Source: Marinomonas algarum (GTDB taxonomy: Bacteria > Pseudomonadota > Gammaproteobacteria > Pseudomonadales > Marinomonadaceae). Taken from it: a stretch of DNA of 64,000 nucleotides. The notes under the pieces were generated by a model that did not search any database, was not told the DNA's origin, and saw only the letters and a list, made by a program, of their open reading frames with translations. Shown piece by piece: positions 18,392-27,822 of this stretch (position 1 is the stretch's first letter; the number at the start of each line of letters is the position of its first letter). The DNA lies in assembly GCF_020532605.1 (NCBI RefSeq), contig NZ_JAJATW010000001.1, forward strand, positions 1-64,000, given 5' to 3'. A program made the position numbers and the translations under genes.

Positions 18392-19762
18392 TTAGATCAC
18401 TTTTGAGTACTTTATATTTTTGCTTAAGAATTTATCAAATACCATACAGATGCCGCGAATGAGTAAGCGTCCGCGTTCTGTAACTCGTAAAGTGGTCTGC
18501 ATTCCACTTTGGTCAATATTTAACATACCATCATCAATCATGGGGGATAGTTTGTCTAGTTCTTCTGAAAAATAATCAGAAAAATCTAATGTAAATTCTT
18601 CTTCAATATCTTTTGTGTTAAGGGCAAACTGAGAGATCAACGTCATAATGACTTTGTGTCGGACTCGGTCGTCAAAGTCACTCACGTAACCTTTTGCGAT
18701 AGCAAGCTGACCGCTTTCGATACTATAACGATAGTCTTCTAAATCAGTATGATTTTGAATATATACCCCTTGTAAGTCACTAATAGCAGAGACACCAAAA
18801 GCAATTAGGTCTGTACCGGCATGAGTCGTATAACCTTGGAAGTTACGTTGCAGTTGGCCCTGTTTCTGAGCGATAGCAAGGCTATCGTCTGGCTTAGCGA
18901 AGTGATCCATACCAATGTATTCATAACCCGCATTCATTAACGCTTCAATGCTCATTTTTAGTAAATTAAGCTTCATTTCCGGTGCAGGAAGAGTGTCGTC
19001 AGATATGCGTTTTTGTGCTTTGAAACGCTCTGGCAGGTGTGCGTAATTAAACAGTGAAATTCGCTCTGGTGACAGCTCAATGACCTGATCTAATGTTTCC
19101 TTAAAGCCGCTGATTGACTGAAAGGGTAAACCATAAATGAGATCAAAATTAATGGACTTAATGCCCAATTCTCGCGAATAATTTACAAGATCTGCCACCA
19201 TTTCGAGAGATTGCACTCTATGTATCGCGTTTTGTACCTTTTGATCAAAGTCCTGTACGCCCACACTGATCCGGTTAATGCCCACTTCAGTTAATAATGC
19301 TAATTTTGAACGCGAAATTTCCCTTGGATCGATTTCAATGCTGTAGTCTTGGGTGCCATCATTGACCAAAGTGAAATGCTCATTAATATGACTAAATAGC
19401 GTTTTAAGCAGATCTTCCGTTAAAAACGTAGGTGTGCCACCCCCTAAATGCAGTTGAGTGACCGGTCTATCATGGTCGAGCATTAAGCTTCTGAGGCGCA
19501 TTTCTTCGTTAAGAAGTTCTACGTATTCAACTCCTTTGCTGTATCGTTTACTGACAATTTTGTTGCAAGCACAGTAATAGCAAAGATGCGCACAAAAAGG
19601 GACATGAAAATACAGACTCAACGGCCTGTCCGAAGGCGTGAGCATCTTGTCTATTAGTGCAATTTTGTTGATAGCAGGGTTAAACTGCGGCGCCGTTGGG
19701 TAAGATGTGTAGCGTGGCCCAGATAAATCGTATTTAGTGATGAGTGAAGAATCCCAGATCAT
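18392..19762 (-). CDS. hemN: Oxygen-independent coproporphyrinogen III oxidase
   Basis: A radical SAM enzyme that makes protoporphyrinogen IX from coproporphyrinogen III without oxygen. The cluster motif is in HVPFCAHLCYYCACNK (Cx3Cx2C), followed by LHLGGGTPTFL. The length of 456 matches true HemN. A probable Fnr box about 60 bases upstream of the start fits anaerobic control by the regulator encoded next door. Confidence 0.94.
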   Translation of the reverse strand: MIWDSSLITKYDLSGPRYTSYPTAPQFNPAINKIALIDKMLTPSDRPLSLYFHVPFCAHLCYYCACNKIVSKRYSKGVEYVELLNEEMRLRSLMLDHDRPVTQLHLGGGTPTFLTEDLLKTLFSHINEHFTLVNDGTQDYSIEIDPREISRSKLALLTEVGINRISVGVQDFDQKVQNAIHRVQSLEMVADLVNYSRELGIKSINFDLIYGLPFQSISGFKETLDQVIELSPERISLFNYAHLPERFKAQKRISDDTLPAPEMKLNLLKMSIEALMNAGYEYIGMDHFAKPDDSLAIAQKQGQLQRNFQGYTTHAGTDLIAFGVSAISDLQGVYIQNHTDLEDYRYSIESGQLAIAKGYVSDFDDRVRHKVIMTLISQFALNTKDIEEEFTLDFSDYFSEELDKLSPMIDDGMLNIDQSGMQTTLRVTERGRLLIRGICMVFDKFLSKNIKYSKVI

Positions 19763-19820
19763 GGTGTAATTCCTATTAAATTTTCTAATGCGAGTTTACC
19801 TCTTCATCTAGAGTGGTTAT

Positions 19821-19834
19821 CTGACACATATCAA
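19821..19834 (-). promoter_or_regulatory. Probable Fnr/Anr box upstream of hemN
   Basis: CTGAC-ACAT-ATCAA matches the consensus TTGAT-N4-ATCAA at 8 of 10 defined bases, with one perfect half site. It lies 59-72 bases upstream of the hemN start, a usual distance for activation, in the divergent region between hemN and the hydrolase gene. It was found by eye, so chance matches cannot be excluded. Confidence 0.45.
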
Positions 19835-19885
19835 GGTGCGATCACACAGTCACGTTTAATTAAAACAGCTTTGGAAGCCTTTACT

Positions 19886-20473
19886 ATGATATCTATGCCG
19901 TTCTATTTAGCACATGGCGCGGGTGCTGGACACAGCAGTTCTTTTTTACAGCAGCTTAATAGGGCACTTTTGTCATCAGGAATAGAATCCGTCATTCCTA
20001 TGACTTTTGATTATATGAAGCAGCAGGAGGCGATGGGGAAGAAGCGTCCACCTCCCGCTTTTGCTAAGCTGATCCCTGAATATGAAGCCGTCATTTCTAA
20101 ACAAAAAAAGTCTTGCGTTGTGTCTGGGAAATCAATGGGGGGGCGGGTTGCTTCGCAGCTATCTGCGTGTCCAATGGTGAAAGCGGTTGTGTGCTTTGGC
20201 TTCCCTTTTCATCCCGCAGGGAAAACTGAAAAGCATCGATTGGCATTTTTGCAGGCGTTGCAAGTGCCTTGTCTCATTGTTCAAGGCACTCGTGACCGTC
20301 TTGGAGGATTTGAGTGGGTATCTCAACAGAGCATTTCACATCTTGTTGAGATTGTTTGGGTGGAAGGCGCTGACCATGATTTCAATGTACTTAAAAAATA
20401 CAATAGAAATCAGGACGACGTTGTCAATGAAATAGCAGCAACCGTTGTAAAGTGGCTTCAAAATGCGCTTTAA
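19886..20473 (+). CDS. Alpha/beta hydrolase (Tex30/KANL3-like)
   Basis: A protein of about 195 residues with the small alpha/beta hydrolase pattern: AHGAGAGHSS at the start, nucleophile elbow SGKSMGGR with its serine, VQGTRDRLGG carrying the acid, and EGADHDF with the catalytic histidine. ATG 19886 is chosen because TTGGAAG lies upstream; TTG 19871 and ATG 19895 are alternatives. The substrate is unknown. Confidence 0.82.
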   Translation: MISMPFYLAHGAGAGHSSSFLQQLNRALLSSGIESVIPMTFDYMKQQEAMGKKRPPPAFAKLIPEYEAVISKQKKSCVVSGKSMGGRVASQLSACPMVKAVVCFGFPFHPAGKTEKHRLAFLQALQVPCLIVQGTRDRLGGFEWVSQQSISHLVEIVWVEGADHDFNVLKKYNRNQDDVVNEIAATVVKWLQNAL

Positions 20474-20507
20474 AAACAGGATAATAGCGTCAAATGTTTA
20501 GAATTAA

Positions 20508-20753
20508 GTGAATGCTATGGAATATACTGCACTGTTGGACGCCACCGGCTTGCTTTGTCCTGAGCCGGTTATGATGCTTCATGCAGAAATGCGGAAGCTA
20601 TCTGCGCAAGAGGTATTGAAAGTCATTGCTACAGACCCTTCTACAACAAGAGACATCCCTAAGTTTTGTCAGTTTTTGGGGCATCGACTGTTGGATCAGG
20701 CTCAAGACGGAGAGACGTATTTTTATTGGATTGAGAAAAAGCAAAAAGCCTGA
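20508..20753 (+). CDS. tusA: TusA-family sulfurtransferase
   Basis: An 81-residue TusA protein, the small sulfur carrier that passes persulfide sulfur for tRNA 2-thiolation and other uses. The signature [14 protein letters not shown] has the catalytic cysteine. The start is uncertain between GTG 20508 and ATG 20517. The gene ends at an intrinsic terminator whose left arm overlaps the last codons. Confidence 0.88.
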   Translation: MNAMEYTALLDATGLLCPEPVMMLHAEMRKLSAQEVLKVIATDPSTTRDIPKFCQFLGHRLLDQAQDGETYFYWIEKKQKA

Positions 20754-20780
20754 TGTATGATCAGGCTTATTGTTTTGTTT
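20746..20780 (+). terminator. Intrinsic terminator after tusA
   Basis: Arms AAGCCTGAT (20746-20754) and ATCAGGCTT (20760-20768) enclose a 5-base loop, followed by ATTGTTTTGTTT. The stem begins within the tusA coding region. Confidence 0.75.
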
Positions 20781-20810
20781 AACGGTTGTTAAATAATAAC
20801 GTTAACCGCA

Positions 20811-21404
20811 TTACGCAACTTGACGTTTTCCATGGGGCATTTTTACACCTAAAATAGCGTTGTCATAAATCATCGCAAAACTTGAGAAGGCAATATCAAC
20901 ATCCAATCGCAGTTGGCGAGCAACATCATTAGAAGAGATAAGTCCGCGAATTGCTTTGCTTTCTTCATCAATCACTAATAAATGTTGAAGGGGGTTTTGA
21001 CGTTGGCTGTATAGTAGAGACTCAATATCTGCGTGCAATAATGAAGTGTATGATAGGGCTAACAAAATGTCTTTTGTCCTCATTAAGTCCGCTACGGTTA
21101 GCTCTGATCTTGTAAAACCGTCAGCTACTTTTGTAATAAAAGCTTCTTCAGATAAATCTTCCAGACTGATAACGCCTAGAAAGTGATTGTCACTGTCCAC
21201 GACTAATTTCATTCGCACATGTTCTTTGCGCATTAACAGCACCAACTCTTCGGCTCGAGTGTTGGCTTCTATTACCCTAGGTCCTGCTTTTTTAAAGTCA
21301 GTAAATACCGTGGTTGCTGGAGAGTATAGTCCAGTGTTGTCGACTGCGGCAGGCCAAACAAGGGTATTAATATTTTTGGTAGATACATAAGTAAGTGTTT
21401 TCAT
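20811..21404 (-). CDS. CBS-domain protein
   Basis: A 197-residue protein with two CBS motifs (about residues 45-100 and 105-165), seen as VVDSDNHFLGVISLEDL and VIDEESKAIRGLISSNDV. CBS pairs bind adenine nucleotides and report energy state. There is no fused catalytic domain, so it is a stand-alone sensor or regulator whose target is unknown. It is monocistronic. Confidence 0.82.
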   Translation of the reverse strand: MKTLTYVSTKNINTLVWPAAVDNTGLYSPATTVFTDFKKAGPRVIEANTRAEELVLLMRKEHVRMKLVVDSDNHFLGVISLEDLSEEAFITKVADGFTRSELTVADLMRTKDILLALSYTSLLHADIESLLYSQRQNPLQHLLVIDEESKAIRGLISSNDVARQLRLDVDIAFSSFAMIYDNAILGVKMPHGKRQVA

Positions 21405-21450
21405 GATACGTCCTAATAAAAATATAGAAAGAAAAATAGGATGGCTTATA

Positions 21451-21753
21451 TCATGAATAAGGTGGCGCTCTTGGTTTTATACTCTGGTGATGGAGTCTAA
21501 AGGTGACGGGTGGAAGATAATAATTATCAAGTTCTAACCGCTGAGCGGCATCTTGAACGGTTACGTAAGGTGGTAGGTAATAACCACTGTCTGCATCGTG
21601 GTCTCTGTCAGTATTGTTAATCTCATTATATCGCTCTTCAATACTTGGCTCTAACCAGCGATAACTGCTTTCCTCTTGAGCATGAGCACGCTGAGATATC
21701 GTCATAAGAGACGATAAGATCACTGCGATAATCATAAAGAGTTGAAGTTTCAT
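21451..21753 (-). CDS. Small secreted protein of unknown function
   Basis: A 100-residue protein with a convincing signal peptide (LFMIIAVILSSLMTIS, cleavage near AHA-QE). The mature part is acidic and tyrosine-rich, with YYLPP appearing twice (DSGYYLPPYV and DNYYLPPVTF), about 20 residues apart. No cysteine, transmembrane helix or known motif is seen. It is preceded by its own upstream region and followed by the CBS gene 46 bases on. Confidence 0.6.
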   Translation of the reverse strand: MKLQLFMIIAVILSSLMTISQRAHAQEESSYRWLEPSIEERYNEINNTDRDHDADSGYYLPPYVTVQDAAQRLELDNYYLPPVTFRLHHQSIKPRAPPYS

Positions 21754-21902
21754 GGTAAGTTTGAGTTTGCCTAATGATTGAAAAAGCTGACTTACTCAAT
21801 ATAAGCTGGCTTTATTATAAAGCACAGCTTTATTTAGATATTGCTATGTATTTGCATTATTTACTTAAAATTCAGTGAAATAAGTCTAAATACGCTAAAA
21901 AA

Positions 21903-22328
21903 TTAGACGTCCTTCGCAGGGATCATAATGGTTGCTTCACCGGTTACAACGACTTTTCCATCGCATTCGCAAACGGTTTTTAGTGTGGCTCGACGGCGAC
22001 GGATATTCATGTCGGCTACTGTGATGGTTGTAACGACTTCCTGTCCAATAAAAACAGGCGCACGAAATTTAAGTGTTTGCTCTAAATAAATGCAGCCGGG
22101 TCCTGGCAATTGAGTGCCAATGGCTGCAGAAATAAAGCCCGCCGTGAGCATGCCGTGAGCAATGGGTTGGCCAAAAGAAGTCGTTGCAGCAAATTCTGCA
22201 TCTAAATGAACAGGGTTGGTATCACCAGTTATCTCTGCGAAAGCCTGTACATCTGTCTGGGTAACTGTTTTTCGATACTCGATTTGTTGATCAATAGTGA
22301 GTTGTTCTAACGTATAACCTAAAGTCAT
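21903..22328 (-). CDS. MaoC-like (R)-specific enoyl-CoA hydratase (PhaJ type)
   Basis: A 141-residue hot-dog-fold hydratase. The catalytic pair is visible as DTNPVHLD (Asp) and HGML (His) in the order used by PhaJ, which supplies (R)-3-hydroxyacyl-CoA from beta-oxidation. It is monocistronic and divergent from the HAD-sppA pair. No PHA synthase is visible in the window, so the physiological role is open. Confidence 0.85.
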   Translation of the reverse strand: MTLGYTLEQLTIDQQIEYRKTVTQTDVQAFAEITGDTNPVHLDAEFAATTSFGQPIAHGMLTAGFISAAIGTQLPGPGCIYLEQTLKFRAPVFIGQEVVTTITVADMNIRRRRATLKTVCECDGKVVVTGEATIMIPAKDV

Positions 22329-22395
22329 GGTGAATCCTTATCTTGTAAATTTGCGATATGGTACACTTTCAGCGCATTATTCTTAAGAGGTATCT

Positions 22396-23040
22396 ATGGT
22401 TAAATTGGTGATTTTTGACTGGGATGGGACCTTGTTCGATTCCATTGACAACATTTGTGACTGTATGTTGAAAGCAGGACATTTAGCTGGCGCACCAGAA
22501 AGAAGTAAAGAGGACATCAAAAACATCATAGGCCTTTCATTAGACAAAGCGATCTCCGTTGTTTGGTCAGAGTTGACCTTATCTGAACAAAAAATCATTG
22601 TTGAGCATTACAAAAAGATCTATGTGGCGGCTGATCAAAAAGCACCGATAGCCTATGTCGGTGTGCTAGACGTATTAGCGCAACTACACGAGAAATCAAT
22701 AAAGATGGCAGTGGCGACAGGTAAGACAAGAAAAGGCTTGGATCGAGCATTTTCTTTAACACAAACTAAGCATTATTTTCAGGCTTCACGCTGTGCTGAT
22801 GAAGCTTTATCTAAACCTAATCCGTTGATGCTTAAGCAATTATTAGAAGAATTAAACATCAAGCCGGAGGATGCTGTCATGATAGGGGATACTGAATACG
22901 ACCTCAATATGGCGAATAATGCAGGAATACCCAGTGTTGGCGTAACCTACGGCGCTCACTCAAAATCTCGTTTAGAGGCATGTCAGCCATTGGCTTTAAT
23001 AGACTGCTTTACTGAATTACCACAAATATTAGGTTTATAA
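22396..23040 (+). CDS. HAD-superfamily phosphatase (phosphoglycolate phosphatase-like)
   Basis: A 214-residue HAD-IA hydrolase. Motif I DWDGTLFDS is at the start, the motif II threonine is in VATGKTRKG, and motif IV is VMIGDTEYDL. It is followed after 2 bases by an SppA-type peptidase gene. The same HAD-peptidase pairing is found in pseudomonads downstream of rluC, though rluC is not here. The substrate is unknown. Confidence 0.85.
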   Translation: MVKLVIFDWDGTLFDSIDNICDCMLKAGHLAGAPERSKEDIKNIIGLSLDKAISVVWSELTLSEQKIIVEHYKKIYVAADQKAPIAYVGVLDVLAQLHEKSIKMAVATGKTRKGLDRAFSLTQTKHYFQASRCADEALSKPNPLMLKQLLEELNIKPEDAVMIGDTEYDLNMANNAGIPSVGVTYGAHSKSRLEACQPLALIDCFTELPQILGL

Positions 23041-23042
23041 AA

Positions 23043-24071
23043 ATGAGTTGGACTGAAGAAGAAGATAAGCAAGCGGTTGATGATAAGAAGGTCAGTGAGG
23101 CGCCACAGGATCAAAATACACCAAATACAGACAGTAAGAGCGAAAGAGACACAAATTCCGCTATTTTAGCGCTTTTAGAAAAAACACTGAATGATAATGT
23201 GGTTGAGAAAAGACGCGCTCGTCGCTGGAAAATATTCTTTCGATTCTTTACTTTTTTAATTTTTGTGACGACGGCATCTGTTTGGTTTGTTAAATCAAGT
23301 TTGCAAGATGTTCGCCTCGAAACCGACATTGTGGCAATGATACCTATGCGAGGCGTTATTGGGTCAGGTGCAGATATCGATTCCTCCGTTTATGTCGATT
23401 TACTCAACCGTGCTTATCAAAATACTCGCCTTAAAGGTGTTGTTATTGAGATGAACAGTCCTGGTGGTAGCCCTGTTCACTCCGGTATTATTTATGATGC
23501 GATTCGTTCAAAGCAAGTCTTGTATCCGAGCATTCCTGTGTATGTTGTGGTTGAAGATATGGCGGCATCTGGCGGGTATTATATTGCTTCTGCCGCAAAT
23601 ACTATTTATGCAGACAAGGCCAGTTTAGTCGGGTCAATTGGTGTAATTTCTTCCGGTTTTGATGCAAGCGGTTTATTAGAAAAAGTGGGGGTGGAGCGTA
23701 GAACGTTTACTGCGGGTCGCAATAAAGCATTTCTTGACCCTTTTGCTCCCATGACAGAAGAGGCTAAACGTAAGTGGCAGGCGGTTTTAGATGAAACGCA
23801 TCAGCAATTTATTCAAGCGGTAAAAGCAGGGCGTGGTGAACGCTTGACGGTGACCGATGATGTTTTCTCGGGCATGGTTTTCACTGGTTCACAAGCCGAG
23901 AATATTGGCTTGATTGATGGTTTATCAAGTGTTAATGCGGTCTTGGCGAATGAGTTTCCATCGGCTAACCCTGTTTTTTATAAGCCTTCTCAAAATGCTT
24001 GGAAAGAGCTGGCAGAAGAGTTAGGGGTAGAAATCGCGACAAAAGTGCTTCATAAGATGAATTTGCAGTAG
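23043..24071 (+). CDS. sppA: Signal peptide peptidase, SppA 36-kDa type (S49)
   Basis: A 342-residue membrane serine protease that digests leftover signal peptides. A single transmembrane helix lies at about residues 66-86 after an acidic cytoplasmic tail. The S49 domain has EMNSPGGSP, the nucleophile serine in MAASGGYY and the SLVGSIGV segment that precedes the lysine-containing region. Size matches the short bacterial form. It ends at a strong terminator. Confidence 0.88.
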   Translation: MSWTEEEDKQAVDDKKVSEAPQDQNTPNTDSKSERDTNSAILALLEKTLNDNVVEKRRARRWKIFFRFFTFLIFVTTASVWFVKSSLQDVRLETDIVAMIPMRGVIGSGADIDSSVYVDLLNRAYQNTRLKGVVIEMNSPGGSPVHSGIIYDAIRSKQVLYPSIPVYVVVEDMAASGGYYIASAANTIYADKASLVGSIGVISSGFDASGLLEKVGVERRTFTAGRNKAFLDPFAPMTEEAKRKWQAVLDETHQQFIQAVKAGRGERLTVTDDVFSGMVFTGSQAENIGLIDGLSSVNAVLANEFPSANPVFYKPSQNAWKELAEELGVEIATKVLHKMNLQ

Positions 24072-24091
24072 CTATTTCGTTAGTACTTATT

Positions 24092-24117
24092 AAAAGCCCC
24101 ATTCGGGGCTTTTTTTT
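24092..24117 (+). terminator. Intrinsic terminator after sppA
   Basis: Arms AAAAGCCCC and GGGGCTTTT with a 4-base loop and a run of eight T form a textbook rho-independent terminator. Confidence 0.9.
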
Positions 24118-24235
24118 GCTAAATTTTCGCCTTTCAATTCTTTCTTAAAGTAGGGTAGTTGTATTAGAATAAAGAAATTAAAAGTAAGTTTCATAATTAA
24201 TATATTTCATTTATTTATAAAATGGCGCTTGACCT

Positions 24236-25015
24236 ATGGCTCGTAAAGCAAACATATCTAAAGAAGAAATACACCAAGCGTGTTGGTCGTTGATAGAAGA
24301 TAACTGTTTCCCAAATATCCCAAGACTCGCTGACTTTTTTTTAAAGAAAGATGGTCGTCGTTGTTCTAATACAACATTACTGAATGCTGTGACTGAGTGG
24401 GAAGAGCAGTATAAAGAGCAGCAGCAGAATCAACTTACGTTCCTCGATGAAGATTTGTCTCCCATATTTAAACGATTTTCCCGTGAAGTAACGCAGTGCT
24501 TTGGGCAGTTACTGGATGAAAAAACAGCGGAAATTCTGCAGCAAAACACCGTAAAGCAAGGCTCGATCGATGGCGGTTACTTATCGCTTTCTGAGGACAT
24601 TATTGCATTACAAGGCAGCAATGATGTGCTCTCGAAAAACTGCACTCAATTAGAAGAACAAGTCGCCACATTAAAGCAGCAATTAGCGATAGCTGAACAT
24701 CACGTTAGCAGAGCGCAACAGCAAGCTGAAGATGTGCTTACACAAAATAAAGTCGTGACTTATCAATTATCCCAAGAGCAAGAAAATAATACAGAATTAC
24801 AGTTAAACCTATCGCAAAAAGAGGTAGAGCTCGCCAAGCAAGATACTCAGTTACAACAGCTACGCAATGAAAACACACGGTTAAATGAATCCATTCAGCA
24901 ACTTAGGTATGAAAAAGAGAATAAACAGCAGGAGAGTTGGCAGGTTATTTCCGAAAAAATAGAAGCTTTGTCTGCCTCAGTGAAAACCATGCAACTCAAG
25001 GATAGAGACGACTAA
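24236..25015 (+). CDS. KfrA-like DNA-binding coiled-coil protein
   Basis: A 259-residue protein. The N-terminal 60 residues (ISKEEIHQACWSLIEDN, IPRLADFFLKKDGR, SNTTLLNAVTEW) match the KfrA-type DNA-binding domain. From about residue 110 it is almost continuous glutamine-rich coiled coil. Plasmid KfrA proteins repress their own gene and help partition; chromosomal relatives are poorly understood. It has its own AT-rich upstream region and stands alone between sppA and prmB. Confidence 0.75.
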   Translation: MARKANISKEEIHQACWSLIEDNCFPNIPRLADFFLKKDGRRCSNTTLLNAVTEWEEQYKEQQQNQLTFLDEDLSPIFKRFSREVTQCFGQLLDEKTAEILQQNTVKQGSIDGGYLSLSEDIIALQGSNDVLSKNCTQLEEQVATLKQQLAIAEHHVSRAQQQAEDVLTQNKVVTYQLSQEQENNTELQLNLSQKEVELAKQDTQLQQLRNENTRLNESIQQLRYEKENKQQESWQVISEKIEALSASVKTMQLKDRDD

Positions 25016-25073
25016 CAATAACCGTTATAATGCTCATCTTGTCATTTGGTGTCATTTTCTATAAGTAGAGAGC

Positions 25074-25988
25074 ATGAGTAATAAACACACTGCGATTCGA
25101 GATTTATCAACGATCAAAGACTTTATCCGCTGGACCTTTAGTCGATTTCAACACTCGGATTTGTTTTATGGCCATGGGACAGATAACCCATGGGATGAAG
25201 CCGTTCAGCTTGTCATGGGAGCACTAAAACTTCCTTTGGATTTTGACCGCAGTATGCTTGATTGTGCTTTGACACAAAATGAGAAAAAACATATTTTAAA
25301 ACTTGTGCATAAGCGTATTACACAAAGAGAACCGCTTCCTTATCTATTAGGTGAGGCGTGGTTTATGGGGTTGCCATTTAAAGTAACCAAAGACACACTT
25401 ATCCCTCGTTCGCCTATTATGGCGTTGCTTGAAAATGAGTTTGAACCTTGGCTCGCACATTACCCACTGCATATATTGGATATGTGTACTGGGTCTGGTT
25501 GTCTGGGCATCGCTGCCGCGCTGGTTTTTGAGGAGGCAGAAGTGGATTTGTCTGATATCAGCGAAGCCGCACTTCTTGTCGCTGAGGAGAACATTCATCG
25601 TCATCAGGTGGAAGATCGTGTTCAGGCCATTCATTCTGATATGTTTGATAATGTATCAGATAAACAATACGACTTGATTATTTGCAACCCACCTTATGTG
25701 GACGCGGACGATTTTAATAATGCACCGAAAGAGTTCCACAATGAGCCTGAGCTGGCGTTAACTTCAGGTGATGATGGCTTAGATTTTACCCGTGCGTTTT
25801 TATCTCAAGTCGCGGAGTATTTACAGCCCAATGGTATTTTAGTGTACGAAGTAGGCAATACAGAAGAAGCACTTCAAGCCGCTTACCCAGAGACACCTTT
25901 CATGTGGGTAGAGCTTGAACAAGGTGGAAATGGCGTGTTTATTTTGACAAAAGAACAACTTATCGAACTATTACAAGAGCAGAATTAA
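25074..25988 (+). CDS. prmB: Ribosomal protein uL3 glutamine methyltransferase
   Basis: A 304-residue PrmB, which methylates a glutamine of ribosomal protein L3. SAM motif I appears as DMCTGSGCLGIAAA and the substrate motif as NPPYVD near residue 205. The pairing with aroC, 3 bases downstream, is the standard gammaproteobacterial order and supports PrmB over PrmC or HemK. Confidence 0.93.
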   Translation: MSNKHTAIRDLSTIKDFIRWTFSRFQHSDLFYGHGTDNPWDEAVQLVMGALKLPLDFDRSMLDCALTQNEKKHILKLVHKRITQREPLPYLLGEAWFMGLPFKVTKDTLIPRSPIMALLENEFEPWLAHYPLHILDMCTGSGCLGIAAALVFEEAEVDLSDISEAALLVAEENIHRHQVEDRVQAIHSDMFDNVSDKQYDLIICNPPYVDADDFNNAPKEFHNEPELALTSGDDGLDFTRAFLSQVAEYLQPNGILVYEVGNTEEALQAAYPETPFMWVELEQGGNGVFILTKEQLIELLQEQN

Positions 25989-25991
25989 CCT

Positions 25992-27089
25992 ATGTCTGGT
26001 AATACATTTGGAACACTTTTTAAGGTCACCACATTCGGTGAAAGCCACGGTCTTGCATTGGGTGCCATCATTGATGGTTGCCCACCGGGGATTGAAATTT
26101 GTGAAGCGGATTTGCAGCGTGACTTGGATTTACGTAAACCAGGAACCTCTAAGCACACAACACAACGTCGTGAAGCGGATGAGGTAAAAATTCTTTCGGG
26201 TGTGTTTGAGGGTAAGACGACTGGCACACCTATTGGTCTGCAAATTCAAAACACCGATCAACGCTCGAAAGATTACGGCAATATCGCCGATACTTTTCGT
26301 CCGGCGCATGCGGATTATACCTACGATCAAAAATATGGCTTCCGCGACTACCGCGGTGGTGGTCGTTCTTCTGCGCGTGAAACAGCCATGCGTGTTGCCG
26401 CGGGTGCGATTGCTAAAAAATATCTAAAACAACGATTTGGCATTGAGATACAAGGCTTTTTGTCGCAGTTAGGACCCATTAAGTTAGCGGTTAAAGACCT
26501 CAGTCAGATTTATGATAATAGCTTTTTTAGCCCAGACCCAGATGCCATTCCTGAACTCGAAACTTACATGACAGCTTTGCGTCGTGAAGGGGACTCTGTT
26601 GGCGCTAAAATCAGTGTGATCGCCAAGAATGTCATGCCTGGATTAGGCGAACCTGTGTTTGATCGTTTGGATGCCGACATTGCGAAAGCGATGATGAGTA
26701 TTAATGCGGTCAAAGGCGTTGAAATTGGCGATGGTTTTGATGTTATTGAGCAAAAAGGCAGTCAACATCGAGATGAAATGACACCAGAAGGTTTTCTGAG
26801 CAATCACGCCGGTGGCGTTTTAGGGGGTATTTCTTCTGGCCAAGATATTATTGTTCATATGGCATTGAAGCCAACGTCGAGTATTACGACGCCAGGAAAA
26901 AGCATCGATCGTTCGGGTCAAGCCATTGATGTGATTACCAAAGGACGTCATGACCCTTGTGTTGGTATTCGTGCAACACCCATTGCAGAAGCTATGCTGG
27001 CATTGACCATTATGGATCATTTACTAAGACATCGTGGTCAAAATGCGGATGTTGTCTGCGCAACTCCCATTATCAACGCCCAAGCTTAA
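25992..27089 (+). CDS. aroC: Chorismate synthase
   Basis: AroC makes chorismate from EPSP using reduced FMN, the last step of the shikimate pathway. The 365-residue protein starts with TFGESHG and carries [15 protein letters not shown] and the second conserved serine-rich segment. It is co-transcribed with prmB. Confidence 0.96.
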   Translation: MSGNTFGTLFKVTTFGESHGLALGAIIDGCPPGIEICEADLQRDLDLRKPGTSKHTTQRREADEVKILSGVFEGKTTGTPIGLQIQNTDQRSKDYGNIADTFRPAHADYTYDQKYGFRDYRGGGRSSARETAMRVAAGAIAKKYLKQRFGIEIQGFLSQLGPIKLAVKDLSQIYDNSFFSPDPDAIPELETYMTALRREGDSVGAKISVIAKNVMPGLGEPVFDRLDADIAKAMMSINAVKGVEIGDGFDVIEQKGSQHRDEMTPEGFLSNHAGGVLGGISSGQDIIVHMALKPTSSITTPGKSIDRSGQAIDVITKGRHDPCVGIRATPIAEAMLALTIMDHLLRHRGQNADVVCATPIINAQA

Positions 27090-27106
27090 TAGTACTGTTT
27101 CTTACT

Positions 27107-27158
27107 AAGACCAAAAGTTGTGTTTTATTGTTTTAAAATACGCCTTTTGGTCTTTTCT
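27107..27158 (+). terminator. Probable terminator after aroC
   Basis: AAGACCAAAAG (27107-27117) pairs perfectly with CTTTTGGTCTT (27144-27154), followed by TTCTTTT. The 26-base loop is long, so efficiency is uncertain. Confidence 0.55.
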
Positions 27159-27175
27159 TTTATATTGAGGGCAAC

Positions 27176-27820
27176 GTGACATCACTTTCTCCCCGTTCAA
27201 TCTTTCCGTCTCATTCATCGTCTTCTACTGACTTGCCTACGAAACCACGCGACCAAATCCATATTCAAGTAGGCTCAACCAATCCGATCAAAGTCGCTGC
27301 GGCGAAAGAAGCATTCACTTTAATGTTTCCAGACATAATAATTGATTGTCATGGCATTAACGCGCCATCTAACGTTTCTGATCAACCTATGACAGAGTCT
27401 GAAACTCGGCAAGGCGCACAAAATAGAGCGCGTTATTGTGCTTCTCACGATATTAAAAAACAGATGGATTATTACGTCGCAATGGAAGGCGGCGTGGATC
27501 AATTTGAGGAGGGCGCTGCAACATTTGCTTACGTATCTATTTTGTCCGCTGACCACAATTTACTGGCAGGACGTTCAGCAAACCTGCCATTACCAGCCAA
27601 AATTTTTCAGCGACTCCAGCACGGTGAAGAATTAGGAAGCATTATCGATGAGGTCTTTCAGACTGATAATGTTAAACAAAAAGGCGGCGCCATCGGCATG
27701 CTAACCAATCAACTTGCCACTCGGCAAAGCATTTATGTTCAGGCGTTACTGCTTGCAATGGCTCCAGTATTTCATCCTAAACTTTATCAAGATCAAGCAA
27801 CTCATGATTGGGAGCTTTAA
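27176..27820 (+). CDS. yjjX: YjjX-family inosine/xanthosine triphosphatase
   Basis: A 214-residue non-canonical purine NTPase that cleans ITP and XTP from the nucleotide pool. The core begins at residue 31 (IHIQVGSTNPIKVAAAKEAF) and contains MTESETRQGAQNRA and YYVAMEGGVD. The first 30 residues are a serine-rich extension absent from typical YjjX. GTG 27176 is preceded by GAGGG and no internal start falls before the core. yjjG follows directly. Confidence 0.85.
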   Translation: MTSLSPRSIFPSHSSSSTDLPTKPRDQIHIQVGSTNPIKVAAAKEAFTLMFPDIIIDCHGINAPSNVSDQPMTESETRQGAQNRARYCASHDIKKQMDYYVAMEGGVDQFEEGAATFAYVSILSADHNLLAGRSANLPLPAKIFQRLQHGEELGSIIDEVFQTDNVKQKGGAIGMLTNQLATRQSIYVQALLLAMAPVFHPKLYQDQATHDWEL

Positions 27821-27822
27821 CA

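Noticed and set aside
19763-19885. Riboswitch or leader RNA in the hemN divergent region
   Set aside because: No conserved aptamer-like structure was recognised; only an Fnr-type box is supportable.
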